A stretch of 64,000 bases of DNA, from positions 32,607 to 96,606 of the forward strand of contig BEWT01000013.1 in NCBI GenBank assembly GCA_003116855.1. Reading direction: 5' to 3'. Below the pieces are notes generated by a model. That model was not told the DNA's origin. It worked only from the letters and a program-made list of their open reading frames with translations, and did no database searches. Positions 43,507 to 52,759 of this stretch are shown here, in pieces. The position numbers and the translations under genes are program-made. This DNA comes from Desulfurococcaceae archaeon AG1 (GTDB lineage Archaea > Thermoproteota > Thermoprotei_A > Sulfolobales > AG1). Position 1 is the first letter of the stretch; the number at the start of each line of letters is the position of its first letter.

Positions 43507-44583
43507 CTATACTATCTTTATAGCCTCGCCGCTAGATAGATCTATAACTCCGCCCGCTCTTTCAATAGCCAGGTCGAAGCCTACAGATGTTATTACCTTC
43601 ATATCCATCGAGGTTCTCCTAAGAATCTCTGCCATCTCCCTTATAGCCTGGTAGTAGGGCTTCCCGATATCCTCTCTCAGAGTCTTCTCAACGAATCTCG
43701 TTACGTGGTTGTAGAACTCCTCGCCAAGGGATAGAGTGTTGAAGGCCTCTATCACATTGCTCTTCTCAATACTCTCTATAGATCTCTCTAGAGATACTTG
43801 GAAGAGGTCTAAGAGCTCCTTAAGCTCGCTTATCCTCTTAGAAGCGCTCTCGAACTCCTCGGGCTTGAGGCTCTTGATATAGAGGGCTATGTTAGATATA
43901 GCCTCGCCTATGAGATCCAGAGACCTTGCTATGCTCCTATACCTTGGTAGCATATAGCTCTTCACCTCAAGAAGCCTACCATAGGATCTATCTATCTGTC
44001 CGAGGAAGGTCTGTCTCATAGAGAGCATGTAGAACCTCTCAAGCTCTCTCCTAAGCTCTAAGATTTCGTCTACGAAGTGTACTTTTCTCTCAACGATTAG
44101 GTGTCCGAGATACTGGATCATATACTTGATCAGGTTAGTCATCCTCGATATCACGCCTGCTATTGAGTGCTTCGAGGGATCGACAAAGATCTGTATGACA
44201 ACCCTTGTTGGAGTATGGTCTATAATCTCGGCTCCAATGAGCTCCTTGACAAAAACCCTTAGAGTCTTAAGCTGCTCCTCCTCAAGATAGCCATCAACAA
44301 CCTCTACATTGATCGAGTCGTAGCCAAGGCTATAAGCCGCACCAAGGCATTTCTCTATGAGGGAGCTTTTAGTATACTTAGATATCTTTAGCGTCATCTT
44401 CCTTTCTCTCTCAACTCTTGTAAAAGCCGGGTATATCCTGAGTGATTTATCCTCCTCAATCGTTATCGTTACAGTATCGCCAGGTTTTAAACCAATATCC
44501 CTAACCCATTCCGCCGGGAGTGATACCATGAGTGTAGATCTACCAAACCTTTGAACCCTCCTAGCCTCTATCTCGCTACTCAT
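43507..44583 (-). CDS. AbrB-PhoU domain phosphate-type regulator
   Basis: Residues about 8-50 form a SpoVT/AbrB DNA-binding domain (VQRFGRSTLMVSLPAEWVRDIGLKPGDTVTI). The rest is PhoU-like, with long paired helices (YMIQYLGHLIVERKVHFVDEILELRRELERFY and SIARSLDLIGEAISNIALYI). The arrangement is typical of archaeal regulators tied to phosphate or other transport systems; no pst genes occur here. Start ATG 44583 follows GGGGAGAT, and a TATA-like TATATTTAAAT lies near 44614-44624. Confidence 0.88.
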   Translation of the reverse strand: MSSEIEARRVQRFGRSTLMVSLPAEWVRDIGLKPGDTVTITIEEDKSLRIYPAFTRVERERKMTLKISKYTKSSLIEKCLGAAYSLGYDSINVEVVDGYLEEEQLKTLRVFVKELIGAEIIDHTPTRVVIQIFVDPSKHSIAGVISRMTNLIKYMIQYLGHLIVERKVHFVDEILELRRELERFYMLSMRQTFLGQIDRSYGRLLEVKSYMLPRYRSIARSLDLIGEAISNIALYIKSLKPEEFESASKRISELKELLDLFQVSLERSIESIEKSNVIEAFNTLSLGEEFYNHVTRFVEKTLREDIGKPYYQAIREMAEILRRTSMDMKVITSVGFDLAIERAGGVIDLSSGEAIKIV

Positions 44584-45311
44584 TATCTCCCCAATAATAA
44601 TTTGTTTTAAGAAGATTTAAATATACACATATTGGGAGATATTATAATACTCATTCCCGGTATCTCTAACATAAATTAGATCCTCTGGTGTTAATACGCA
44701 GTATTACAGGAAATCATCAAAATATGTGGTTAATTAGTATTAGACCTATCAAAATAACTTAAACGAAACCATGTCTTGAATACTAACTAAACATAGATCT
44801 ATACTCATGGTATGACGTATCACACATAGTAGCCTAACCATAAATTTAAGAATTACGATATTATAGAATTCCAATAGAATTAGAGCTTAATTACTCCATT
44901 ACTCCATGTCTCTTGCCAGCTGGAGTGATACAGAGGTAATTAGCCATTTAGAAGACTTTAGGGTGAAGAGCTAATAACACGGGAGATCTGGTTGATAGCT
45001 TCTAAACAGCCAACTTTTGGTATTTATCCTCAAATAATGATAGAGGTAGAAAGAAAGAGTCGTAAGCTTATAGATCTTCACGGTAGAGACATTAAAGAAT
45101 GAGAACAATACTACAAGACACCAGAAAAATAATATCATTTATCGAGAACACATTGTTAGTCGATAGCAACACGCCACCAAGAGATAGAGAAATCTATACG
45201 AGCGGATAAAATGTTAGTTATTACGGCTAAAACGCTTAGGCGCATAAGAACAGAGACTCTAAAAGACATTTAAACCTTATATTTAAACAATATTCGGCTG
45301 AGGCTCATAAT
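44584..45311. other. 728-bp A/T-rich interval without a supported gene
   Basis: The interval carries the divergent promoters of the PhoU-type gene and carbamate kinase. Short frames occur on the plus strand: one of 21 codons (IEVERKSRKLIDLHGRDIKE) whose TGA overlaps an ATG opening a 37-codon frame (TRKIISFIENTLLVDSN). They look coding-like in composition but are too short to call. A tandem ATTACTCC repeat lies near 44893-44908. Confidence 0.4.
45276..45287 (+). promoter_or_regulatory. TATA box of carbamate kinase
   Basis: CTTATATTTAAA is centred about 30 nt before the ATG at 45312, predicting a near-leaderless transcript. It is the only good promoter candidate between the long gap and the gene. 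Confidence 0.55.
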
Positions 45312-46259
45312 ATGGTGGCTGAACAAATAATTGTAGTTGCGTTAGGAGGCAATGCTATCCTCAGGAAGGGTGATAAGGGTTATCCAGAGGAAATGTGGAG
45401 GAATGTTTATAGGGCTGTAGAGCCTATCGTAGACTTATACCTAGAAGGTTATGGAGTTGTAGTCACACACGGAAACGGCCCGCAGGTGGGGAATATTCTT
45501 GAGTGGTTTGAACGTGCTAAAGACGTAATACCACCTCTGACAATGGATATAGCTACTGCTATGAGCCAGGGGTGGATAGGCTATATGCTCCAGCAAGCTA
45601 TAGGCAATGCTATGGTTAAGAGAGGTATTAAGAGAAAAGTTATAACAATATTAAACCAAGTGCTAGTAAACCCCTTAGACCCCGCGTTCAAGGAACCTGA
45701 GAAGCCTGTAGGGCCTTGGTATCAATGCGAACATGCAGACGAGCTAGCTAGAGAGAGGGGGTGGGTCTTTAAACGCGACCCTCGGGGTGGTTGTAGGAGG
45801 GTTGTTCCATCGCCCGAGCCTCTCGATAACCTAGAAGCAGAGGCTATAAAGGAGCTCGTTAGCAGAGGTTATGTGGTTATAGCATCAGGAGGCGGAGGGA
45901 TCCCTGTATATGACAGCGGCAACGCCTGGATTAGGGGTATTGAAGCAGTGGTTGATAAAGATCTAGCGTCTTCTCTGCTGGCAATAAAGCTAGAGGCATC
46001 GAGATTCATAATACTCACTGACGTTGAGTATGTCTATATAGATTACGGTAAGGCTACGGCAAAACCTATAAAAAGGATCAAAGCCTACGAGGCTCTCAAA
46101 CTCCTCGAAGCAGGGATCTTTCCACGCGGCTCTATGGAACCTAAGGTAAGAGCCTCAGCTACATTTACGATAAAAACACATAGACAAAGTATTATAGGCA
46201 GTCTAGATAAGGCCTCCGAGGTTTTTAAGGAAGAATCAGGCACTATTATAGAGCCTTAA
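45312..46259 (+). CDS. arcC: carbamate kinase
   Basis: The 315-aa amino-acid-kinase-fold enzyme has the carbamate kinase blocks: VVALGGNAILRKGDKGY, VVTHGNGPQVGNILEW, TAMSQGWIGYMLQQAIGN, SPEPLDNLEAEAIKELVSRGYVVIASGGGGIPV and FPRGSMEPKVRASATF. It interconverts carbamoyl phosphate plus ADP with ATP plus carbamate. Context suggests the ATP-yielding direction, since it faces the DUF2877-DUF1116-molybdenum hydroxylase operon. An anabolic role feeding PyrB is the alternative, because no carbamoyl-phosphate synthetase lies in the window. Confidence 0.93.
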   Translation: MVAEQIIVVALGGNAILRKGDKGYPEEMWRNVYRAVEPIVDLYLEGYGVVVTHGNGPQVGNILEWFERAKDVIPPLTMDIATAMSQGWIGYMLQQAIGNAMVKRGIKRKVITILNQVLVNPLDPAFKEPEKPVGPWYQCEHADELARERGWVFKRDPRGGCRRVVPSPEPLDNLEAEAIKELVSRGYVVIASGGGGIPVYDSGNAWIRGIEAVVDKDLASSLLAIKLEASRFIILTDVEYVYIDYGKATAKPIKRIKAYEALKLLEAGIFPRGSMEPKVRASATFTIKTHRQSIIGSLDKASEVFKEESGTIIEP

Positions 46260-46573
46260 AGGCTTTCCCAGCCTTCCACACGGTTAGGTGGAGATAAATA
46301 TTGTAATAACGCTTGATAGGATCGACATTATTATCGTAATATTTAGAGAGCAGAGAAACATCGCCTATTATAAATAGGAGCCAGCCCTACATAACCGTTT
46401 ATCTCTGGATGTTCGTTCTAATCATTTTATTTTCATTCATGGTCATATCCAGGGACTTCCACCTCTCCGCAGGGGTACTACCGTCGAGCACGAAAATCAC
46501 GATACTATCTATAGCACAAACACATAGAGCTCTATATAATCATACACCTAGCCCTACCAACAATAAGCTATCA
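46260..46573. other. 314-bp interval between convergent genes
   Basis: It separates the 3' ends of carbamate kinase and the DUF2877 gene. A small palindrome CCTATTATAAATAGG lies near 46370-46384. A 69-codon plus-strand frame (46409-46618) overlaps the DUF2877 gene and looks spurious. Nothing else is recognisable. Confidence 0.4.
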
Positions 46574-47530
46574 CTATATAGCTTTACCTTGCAATATTCC
46601 TGTAAACCGTGTTACTAGGCCGTATAGGTCTTCTTTACCATTCCATGCAGCTTTACATATTGCTAGTGCTAGGAGTATACCTATACCCATCATCACACCT
46701 GAACTATGTCCTAAGTATGCTAGATCGAGGAGTGGGTACAGAGGATCGTCTCCCATATTAAGGGTTAATATATTATCTATCACCTCGTTTATAACACCTT
46801 TAGAGGCGTTATGGATTATATAGGCTGAGAGCTCTGTAGTTCTTCTAAGCTCCTCGTTATCCACCTTAATAGGCTGAGAGCCTAGACAACGCGGGGCTAG
46901 ATTATTATAGGTGGAGAGAAACCCTGCTAGAATATCGTCACCAGAAGGTGTTAGCCCCCTACCAAATCCCAGCAGGTTTCTAAATACCCGCATAATACCG
47001 TCCTCGATAAAGCTTCTTACTCCTTCTAAGCGTTTTTCCTCTAAGATTCTGCGGATCTCTTTTGACATATATCCTAGTACAACTAGATCTTCGTCATAAA
47101 GTTTATCTAAGATCGACATTATTTTTAGAAACTTTTCCGCTGTAGAATCTATGTCTATGTTGAAGATCTCTTCTGGACAACGGTTGCTTAGTCTGAATCT
47201 AGGCATATAAGTTAGTGCGTTCTCAAGATCTATAGCTAGATTATCACCAATGGTTATTGCATTGCTCCTTATCGAGATACTATCGCGCTTTGATACATGG
47301 TTATCGAGAGCGCCTGAAAGGAATGGTATATATTCATAGCTAAGCACTATATCTACTTCTGACCTGACACGGTTTGACTTGATCGTGATCAGAGTATCGC
47401 CTATGACTATATTGATCGCATTTGGAAAAACACTGTGTATGGATGGTCTACAGTCTCCTACACACTTGTCTATGACCCCTCTAGCTATATGTCCTATTGA
47501 AGAGGTCCTTAAGAGGATCGTAGACCCTAT
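46574..47530 (-). CDS. DUF2877 protein, YlbF/AllH-like
   Basis: The conserved blocks NLLGFGRGLTPSGDDILAGFL and the late LGHSSGVMMGIGILLA match DUF2877. In E. coli the DUF2877 protein YlbF (AllH) is encoded beside DUF1116 YlbE (AllG), FdrA and a carbamate kinase in the allantoin/oxalurate route. The first standard start is GTG 47347, but family-like sequence (SVFPNAINIVIGDTLITI) continues upstream, and the frame stays open with no ATG, GTG or TTG until a stop at 47567-47569. I set the start tentatively at ATA 47530, which overlaps the DUF1116 stop; ATT 47551 is another option. It is the last gene of the molybdenum hydroxylase operon. Confidence 0.75.
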   Translation of the reverse strand: MGSTILLRTSSIGHIARGVIDKCVGDCRPSIHSVFPNAINIVIGDTLITIKSNRVRSEVDIVLSYEYIPFLSGALDNHVSKRDSISIRSNAITIGDNLAIDLENALTYMPRFRLSNRCPEEIFNIDIDSTAEKFLKIMSILDKLYDEDLVVLGYMSKEIRRILEEKRLEGVRSFIEDGIMRVFRNLLGFGRGLTPSGDDILAGFLSTYNNLAPRCLGSQPIKVDNEELRRTTELSAYIIHNASKGVINEVIDNILTLNMGDDPLYPLLDLAYLGHSSGVMMGIGILLALAICKAAWNGKEDLYGLVTRFTGILQGKAI

Positions 47531-48819
47531 ATCCCGTATACCTCTGCGAATCTTCTCAGGGCTTTTTTAAACGGCTCTATGGGCATGGTTACTATACCAG
47601 CCCCTATCTGGCCCCTATTGGGCTCCCTATGAGCTATCCCGGTGTTTATCGTAGGCGTTATCCCTGTCGCCACTACCTTTCTAATATCCATCCCTACAGG
47701 GGTTCCCTGCATATCTAGGTATGGTATTGTGAAGTACTTGTGCTTCGCATAGGTTATCCCATACATCCTCCTGGTAATCTCAACAGCAAACTCGACAGAC
47801 CCGCCTACCCAGCTAACTATAGCTGGTGCTGCTGCCATAGCAAAGCCGCCGAAACCAGCCGTCTCTGTTATAGCCGAGTCCCCGATATCCGGGTTCGCAT
47901 CTTTCTCAGAATAGCCTGGGAACCAGACGCCCTTAGGTATAGGTGCTGGTGCTGTGAACCACTCATCGCCAAGCCCGCTCACTCTTATACCAAACTCGGT
48001 ACCGTTTCTAGACATCGTAGTTACTATAGTGCTATACTTTATATTATGGGCAGCCATTGTCATCAGCTTAGCTGCGGCCATCACGATATTAAGTGCTGTG
48101 AATGTGTTTCTATAGATGAAGCTATAAGCCTCCCTAACCATGCTTCTATCATGCCCTGTGGCGAAGATATATGGGGCGAGCTCTTTTATGAGTATTGATG
48201 TGGCTGCAACATGCCTATTATGGCACTCATCACCCATATGGAGCGCCTGGGCTATGAGGCTCTTAATATTAAGCCCCTTCCCCTGCTCTCTCACCATATC
48301 CCTAATAGCATCCCTAAGAACTGGGTAGAGTACCCGTTCCATCCATCTAAGCCTCTCAATAACATCTGGATCGTATACACCGTATCTCAGAACCCTCCCA
48401 ATCCCCTCATTCATATTAGAGTAAGCCTTTCCCCCGTATCTCAGGTCGCTGAGCACATATACAGGCATGCTGGGCGATATAACCCCAGCCATAGGACCTA
48501 CTGAGTCATGATGATGCGTGGGCTCGATTACAATATCGCCCCTCCTAAGCAGCCTATCAGCCTCCTCAGCATTGCTTGCCCATCCCTCATATATCACAGC
48601 CCCTATCAATGCTCCTCTCAGAGGACCAGATGCCCTCTCATACTCTATTGGAGGACCTGCGTGGAGCAGCATTCTATCCTTCATACCGGGGATTGCTTTT
48701 AAGGCTATATCCATGTCAACCCAGTGGGGCTCTGACTCCATCATCCTATCAACAGCAGTGCTGTTAGCCTTCTCAATCTCCTCCTTTATATTTAAAACCC
48801 TACCAGGCTCTCTACTCAT
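47527..48819 (-). CDS. DUF1116 protein, YlbE/AllG-like
   Basis: The 430-aa protein has DUF1116 hallmarks: MLLHAGPPIEYERASGPLRGALIGA, ILEPTHHHDSVGPMAGVIS-type segment (VIEPTHHHDSVGPMAG), QALHMGDECHNRHVAATSIL, TMSRNGTEFGIRVSG, and TGITPTINTGIAHR. In E. coli this family (YlbE/AllG) works with FdrA/AllF and YlbF/AllH as a carbamoyltransferase that releases carbamoyl phosphate from oxalurate. It overlaps the preceding small-subunit gene by 4 bp (ATGA) and abuts the DUF2877 gene. No FdrA homologue is present in the window. Confidence 0.85.
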   Translation of the reverse strand: MSREPGRVLNIKEEIEKANSTAVDRMMESEPHWVDMDIALKAIPGMKDRMLLHAGPPIEYERASGPLRGALIGAVIYEGWASNAEEADRLLRRGDIVIEPTHHHDSVGPMAGVISPSMPVYVLSDLRYGGKAYSNMNEGIGRVLRYGVYDPDVIERLRWMERVLYPVLRDAIRDMVREQGKGLNIKSLIAQALHMGDECHNRHVAATSILIKELAPYIFATGHDRSMVREAYSFIYRNTFTALNIVMAAAKLMTMAAHNIKYSTIVTTMSRNGTEFGIRVSGLGDEWFTAPAPIPKGVWFPGYSEKDANPDIGDSAITETAGFGGFAMAAAPAIVSWVGGSVEFAVEITRRMYGITYAKHKYFTIPYLDMQGTPVGMDIRKVVATGITPTINTGIAHREPNRGQIGAGIVTMPIEPFKKALRRFAEVYGI

Positions 48820-49292
48820 CTCTCACCACCCTCCCTCCTCCATTTAAGGGCTAGCTTGACCGAGTCCACTATCTGTTTATAACCCGTGCACCTACACACA
48901 ACACTGTTAAGCACCCTGGCTATCTCCTCGTCGGAGGCGTTAACCATGTTCTCGGTGATCCAGTGGGCTGTTAGCACGAAAGCCGGCGTGCAGTAGCCGC
49001 ACTGATAACCGAATGATTCTACAAAGGCCCTCTGTACTGGTGATGGTCTCATATTGGTGCTCAGCCCCTCAACAGTCACTATGTTAGAGCCATTCGCCTC
49101 AGCAGCTAGTACGAGGCATGATTTCACAAGCTTCCCATCAACGATAACTGTGCATATACCACAATCCCCTACAAGACAGCCTGCTCTAACACTCTTAATG
49201 CCAAGCCTATATCTAAGCACGTCTAACAATCTCTCGTTCGGCTTAACGTCTACTACCCTTTTAACCCCGTTTACTGTGAGACTGATTCTCAT
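48816..49292 (-). CDS. molybdenum hydroxylase small subunit, [2Fe-2S] (XdhC/CoxS type)
   Basis: The 158-aa iron-sulfur subunit carries the plant-type cluster GCLVGDCGICTVIVDGKLVKSC and the second, helical-domain cluster QCGYCTPAFVLTA with VCRCTGYKQIVDSV. These relay electrons from the molybdenum site to FAD. It is the third gene of the L-M-S set, ends in a 4-bp overlap with the DUF1116 gene and begins directly after the medium-subunit stop. Xanthine dehydrogenase, CO dehydrogenase and nicotinate dehydrogenase share this subunit type. Confidence 0.93.
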   Translation of the reverse strand: MRISLTVNGVKRVVDVKPNERLLDVLRYRLGIKSVRAGCLVGDCGICTVIVDGKLVKSCLVLAAEANGSNIVTVEGLSTNMRPSPVQRAFVESFGYQCGYCTPAFVLTAHWITENMVNASDEEIARVLNSVVCRCTGYKQIVDSVKLALKWRREGGER

Positions 49293-50156
49293 CTAAACCT
49301 CAACCCCCAGTAGTTTTCTAAGAAGATAAGCTGTTCCAAATTCTACTAGGTGTTCGCGATACTCCCTGGAGGCTCTGGCATCTGAGGGGGGAGTAACGAT
49401 GGTTTTTATATAATTTATAGCATCTCCTATCAAGACCTTCAAAGGCTTCTCTTGCCTAAAGATCCTCTCAACACCCTCTACGAGCTTGGGGGATGGTGCG
49501 AATGAATAGGCTATCCTCACTATCCTCTCCCTAGGGTTATCGATATTAGCGGCTAGAGCAGCTATCCCAGCGATCCACCAGACCTTGAAATAAGCCCCCC
49601 TGGAGCCTTTAGGAGGCTCTGGGATATATATCCTCGTCAGGATCTCATCAGGATCTAGAAGAAGCCCCCCACCCTCCTTTACAAGCTCCCATATAGCAAC
49701 CCTCCTCGAACCCCTCATGGACGAGATCTCGATCGATGCTCCTAGAACGGCTAGAGGTGCTATGGTATCTGCTTGAAGCGTTGGGTTACATATATTCCCA
49801 CCTATCGTAGCCCTATTTCTCAGATGAAAATCTCCGATCTGTCTCACAGCGTCCCAGAGAACCCTATACTTATCCCTCACAACCTCGTTGTTCTCCAGAT
49901 CTCTAAGTGTTACCGCAGCACCGATAACTAAACCCTTACCCTCTCTATACTCTATAGCTGAAAGCTCCCTAACCCCCTTAATATCGATCACATAGTCATA
50001 GCGGAAGCCAAGCCTTATTAGGTTTAAGAGCACCGTCCCACCCGCGATCACGGCTGCACGTTCTCCATACTTAGCCTTAAGGGCTAAGAGCTCGTCAAGA
50101 GAGCTTGGCAATAAATAGTCGAAATCCGGGAGCGTGGTTCTCAAGATAAGGCTCAA
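49293..50156 (-). CDS. molybdenum hydroxylase FAD subunit (medium, CoxM/XdhB type)
   Basis: The 287-aa protein has the FAD-binding blocks PSSLDELLALKAKYGERAAVIAGGTVLLN and RNRATIGGNICNPTLQADTIAPLAVL, followed by the CO_deh_flav C-terminal domain (SFAPSPKLVEGVERI). It passes electrons from the iron-sulfur subunit to the external acceptor. The gene lies between the large and small subunit genes with 0-3 bp gaps, so translation is coupled. The acceptor (NAD or another) cannot be read from sequence. Confidence 0.92.
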   Translation of the reverse strand: MSLILRTTLPDFDYLLPSSLDELLALKAKYGERAAVIAGGTVLLNLIRLGFRYDYVIDIKGVRELSAIEYREGKGLVIGAAVTLRDLENNEVVRDKYRVLWDAVRQIGDFHLRNRATIGGNICNPTLQADTIAPLAVLGASIEISSMRGSRRVAIWELVKEGGGLLLDPDEILTRIYIPEPPKGSRGAYFKVWWIAGIAALAANIDNPRERIVRIAYSFAPSPKLVEGVERIFRQEKPLKVLIGDAINYIKTIVTPPSDARASREYREHLVEFGTAYLLRKLLGVEV

Positions 50157-50159
50157 TCG

Positions 50160-52532
50160 CTACACCCCAACCATTATTTTGCGAAGCTCTGTCAGAATAT
50201 CAGGCCTCTGCTCTTTAACAGCCTTCAAAAGCCTCTCAGGCGTTATTGGGTATTCTTTAACCCTAACACCTATAGCCCTGTATATCGCGTTAGCTATCGC
50301 AGCCTGCCAGGGTAGCGCTGTTAGCTCTCCAATGCCTTTAGCACCATATGGAGCATTTCTCTGAGGTACGTTGAGACTCTCAAAGATCATCTCTACAGGC
50401 ATATCCTCAACCCTGGGGAGCCTGTATTCTAGAAAGCTCGGGTTTCTGAGAGCTCCTATCTCGTCAAAGCCGATTGCCTCTTTCAAGGCAAGCCCTATGC
50501 CCATAAGTATACCTCCATAGGCTTGCCCCTCGGCTAAGCCTGGGTTTATGATCCTTGCATCTGTTACTAGCACGGCTTTTAGAACCCTAACCTGCATTGT
50601 TACGAGATCCACCTCAACCTCGACACCACCTGCAACGAATGTTACAAAGGGCTTCGGATTACCCTTGCCGGTTTCTGGGTCTAGATATGTGGTCCCTGAA
50701 GGTACATGGGATCCTCTTCCTATGATTGGTCCGTGGATCGTCTCACCGCTGGGGAAGGTATAGCCAAGGGCTAGCCTTTCTAGAGGTATGCATTCACTAT
50801 GTTTTCCCACAACACATGCCTTGCCATCTCTAATCTCCACCTCGTCCTTGAATACATTAAAAGCTCTTGCAGCAACTTCTTTTATCTGATCCTTGAGATC
50901 TTGTAGCGCTCTTATAAGCGCTTGTCCATCGCTATAAAGCCCCCTGCTGCCAACGGTCTGCCATGTATATGGTACCAGATCTGTGGATCTATATGGTGAG
51001 ATCCTAACCTTCTCCACAGGTATCCCCAGCTCCTCAGCAACGATCTGTGCTAAGGCAATGATAGTGCCCTGACCAAACTCCCCAGTCCCTACAAGCACAT
51101 CAACAGATCCATCCTCATTAAGTTTAACTATAGCCGATGAAGCTGCATTAGGAGGCTGCACAGGCCCCTTCCAGGCTGCAGCGATACCCTTACCCCTAAC
51201 CTTCCACGGCTCCTCTGATCTCTGGGGCGGTATGTGGTAACCGATCAGCTCTGCAGCCCTTCTAATCACTCCTGCAGGATCTCCTGCATCTTCGGCGAGC
51301 ACCTCTTGTGTTGGTGTTATAGACACACCTGGTTTGAGAGCGTTTTTGAGTCTAAACTCGATAGGATCTATTCCGAGTTTCTCTGCAAGTATATCCATCT
51401 GCTGCTCAAACGAGGCTGTTAGTTCTAATATGCCGAAACCTCTGAACGCTGTTGTTGGAACCTTGTTTGTATATACCGCATAGCCATCCACATGTATATG
51501 GGGTATCTCGTAAGGACCCGTGGCCATAAAGGTTGAGGATCTTATAACGTTAACTGTATAGTCCGCATACGCCCCAGCATCGAGGTAATACTCGCCTATG
51601 TGGAAAACAAGCTTTCCATCCTTCGTAGCCCCTGTCTTCATCTTAAACAGAAACCCTGGCTTCTGGGCCATGTAGTAGAAGTTCTCCTCCCTGTTAAGCT
51701 GTAGAAATACAGGTCTTCCACCCAGCTTCATCGATATGAGAACTGGTATGTGTTCTAGCAAAAGCCCTGCCTTTCCCCCGAAACCGCCGCCTGTGTAGAG
51801 GTGGTGCACAACGATCTTGCTCACTGGAAGTCCTAGCGACATTGCCAAAAGATTCCTCACAGCAAATGGCGATTGGTGAGATGACCATACCTCCACGGTA
51901 CCATCGGATCTAATAGTAGCAGCGCCAGCCCAGGTTTCCATATATGCATGGGATTGAGGATCAGATCTATAGGTTTCCTCAACAACAACATCAACGTCCT
52001 CCATGGCCTTTTGAGCATCGCCCTTCCTCAGCTTAACCCTATTGGCTATATTGGTACCAGGCACTGGGTTTATGAAAGAGGCTCTCCTATACTCGCCTAG
52101 GCGCTCGTGAATCACAGGCGCCCTAGGGGATAAAGCCTCTTCTATCGATAGAACTGCTGGTAGGGGTTCGAACTCGGCATCTATTGTCTCTGCAGCTTTC
52201 TCTGCGATGTCGAGGCTCTCAGCAACTACAGCCGCTATGGGGTGTCCATAATAGAGAACCTTACCCCTAGCTAGAACGTCTCTATCAGCAGCATAGATCC
52301 CTACCTTGTATGGGAAATCCTCTCCAGTGAATACAGCCACAACACCTGGGATCTTGAGCGCCTCGGAACAATCAATCCTTTTTATCCTAGCATGGGAATA
52401 AGGGGCTGAGACAAGCTTTATCCACAGCATGCCAGGAAGCTCGATATCGCTTGCAAATAGAGCCCCACCATATACCTTATCTACATCGAACCTCTTCACA
52501 GGCTGTCCAACATATCTAAACTCAGACGACAA
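50160..52532 (-). CDS. molybdenum hydroxylase large (molybdopterin) subunit, xanthine dehydrogenase family
   Basis: The 790-aa catalytic subunit has RFDVDKVYGGALFASDI, the GGGFGGKA molybdopterin loop, TTAFRGFGILE (the AFRGFG form of xanthine dehydrogenases, not the AYRCSFR loop of CO dehydrogenase), VGTGEFGQGT, and the C-terminal PYGAKGIGELTALP with the catalytic glutamate. It would hydroxylate an N-heterocycle or aldehyde. TTG 52532 lies 26 nt after the TATA-like ACTTAACC (52547-52554), placing it first in the L-M-S-DUF1116-DUF2877 operon. Xanthine or another purine is my leading guess for the substrate. Confidence 0.9.
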   Translation of the reverse strand: MSSEFRYVGQPVKRFDVDKVYGGALFASDIELPGMLWIKLVSAPYSHARIKRIDCSEALKIPGVVAVFTGEDFPYKVGIYAADRDVLARGKVLYYGHPIAAVVAESLDIAEKAAETIDAEFEPLPAVLSIEEALSPRAPVIHERLGEYRRASFINPVPGTNIANRVKLRKGDAQKAMEDVDVVVEETYRSDPQSHAYMETWAGAATIRSDGTVEVWSSHQSPFAVRNLLAMSLGLPVSKIVVHHLYTGGGFGGKAGLLLEHIPVLISMKLGGRPVFLQLNREENFYYMAQKPGFLFKMKTGATKDGKLVFHIGEYYLDAGAYADYTVNVIRSSTFMATGPYEIPHIHVDGYAVYTNKVPTTAFRGFGILELTASFEQQMDILAEKLGIDPIEFRLKNALKPGVSITPTQEVLAEDAGDPAGVIRRAAELIGYHIPPQRSEEPWKVRGKGIAAAWKGPVQPPNAASSAIVKLNEDGSVDVLVGTGEFGQGTIIALAQIVAEELGIPVEKVRISPYRSTDLVPYTWQTVGSRGLYSDGQALIRALQDLKDQIKEVAARAFNVFKDEVEIRDGKACVVGKHSECIPLERLALGYTFPSGETIHGPIIGRGSHVPSGTTYLDPETGKGNPKPFVTFVAGGVEVEVDLVTMQVRVLKAVLVTDARIINPGLAEGQAYGGILMGIGLALKEAIGFDEIGALRNPSFLEYRLPRVEDMPVEMIFESLNVPQRNAPYGAKGIGELTALPWQAAIANAIYRAIGVRVKEYPITPERLLKAVKEQRPDILTELRKIMVGV

Positions 52533-52759
52533 TACGAGAACCCGGTTAAGTTTTTGATAGGAGGATTATAAGTATTGTAGTTATAAAATGTGTGATATTT
52601 CTTAAATATATAGAAACATTTGGTTTGAGAGAGCCCAACGATTCACGCCCCAGACACTTCAAAGGACCTTAAGTCGCCAACAGGACCGACTCATATAGTT
52701 TAAAAGACTTATGGGGGATGTTTATCTAAACACTGGTAGAAATGATTTTTTATTTTTAT

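Noticed and set aside
46409..46618. 69-codon plus-strand frame in the gap after carbamate kinase
   Set aside because: Overlaps the end of the DUF2877 gene, lacks a ribosome-binding site and looks like chance.
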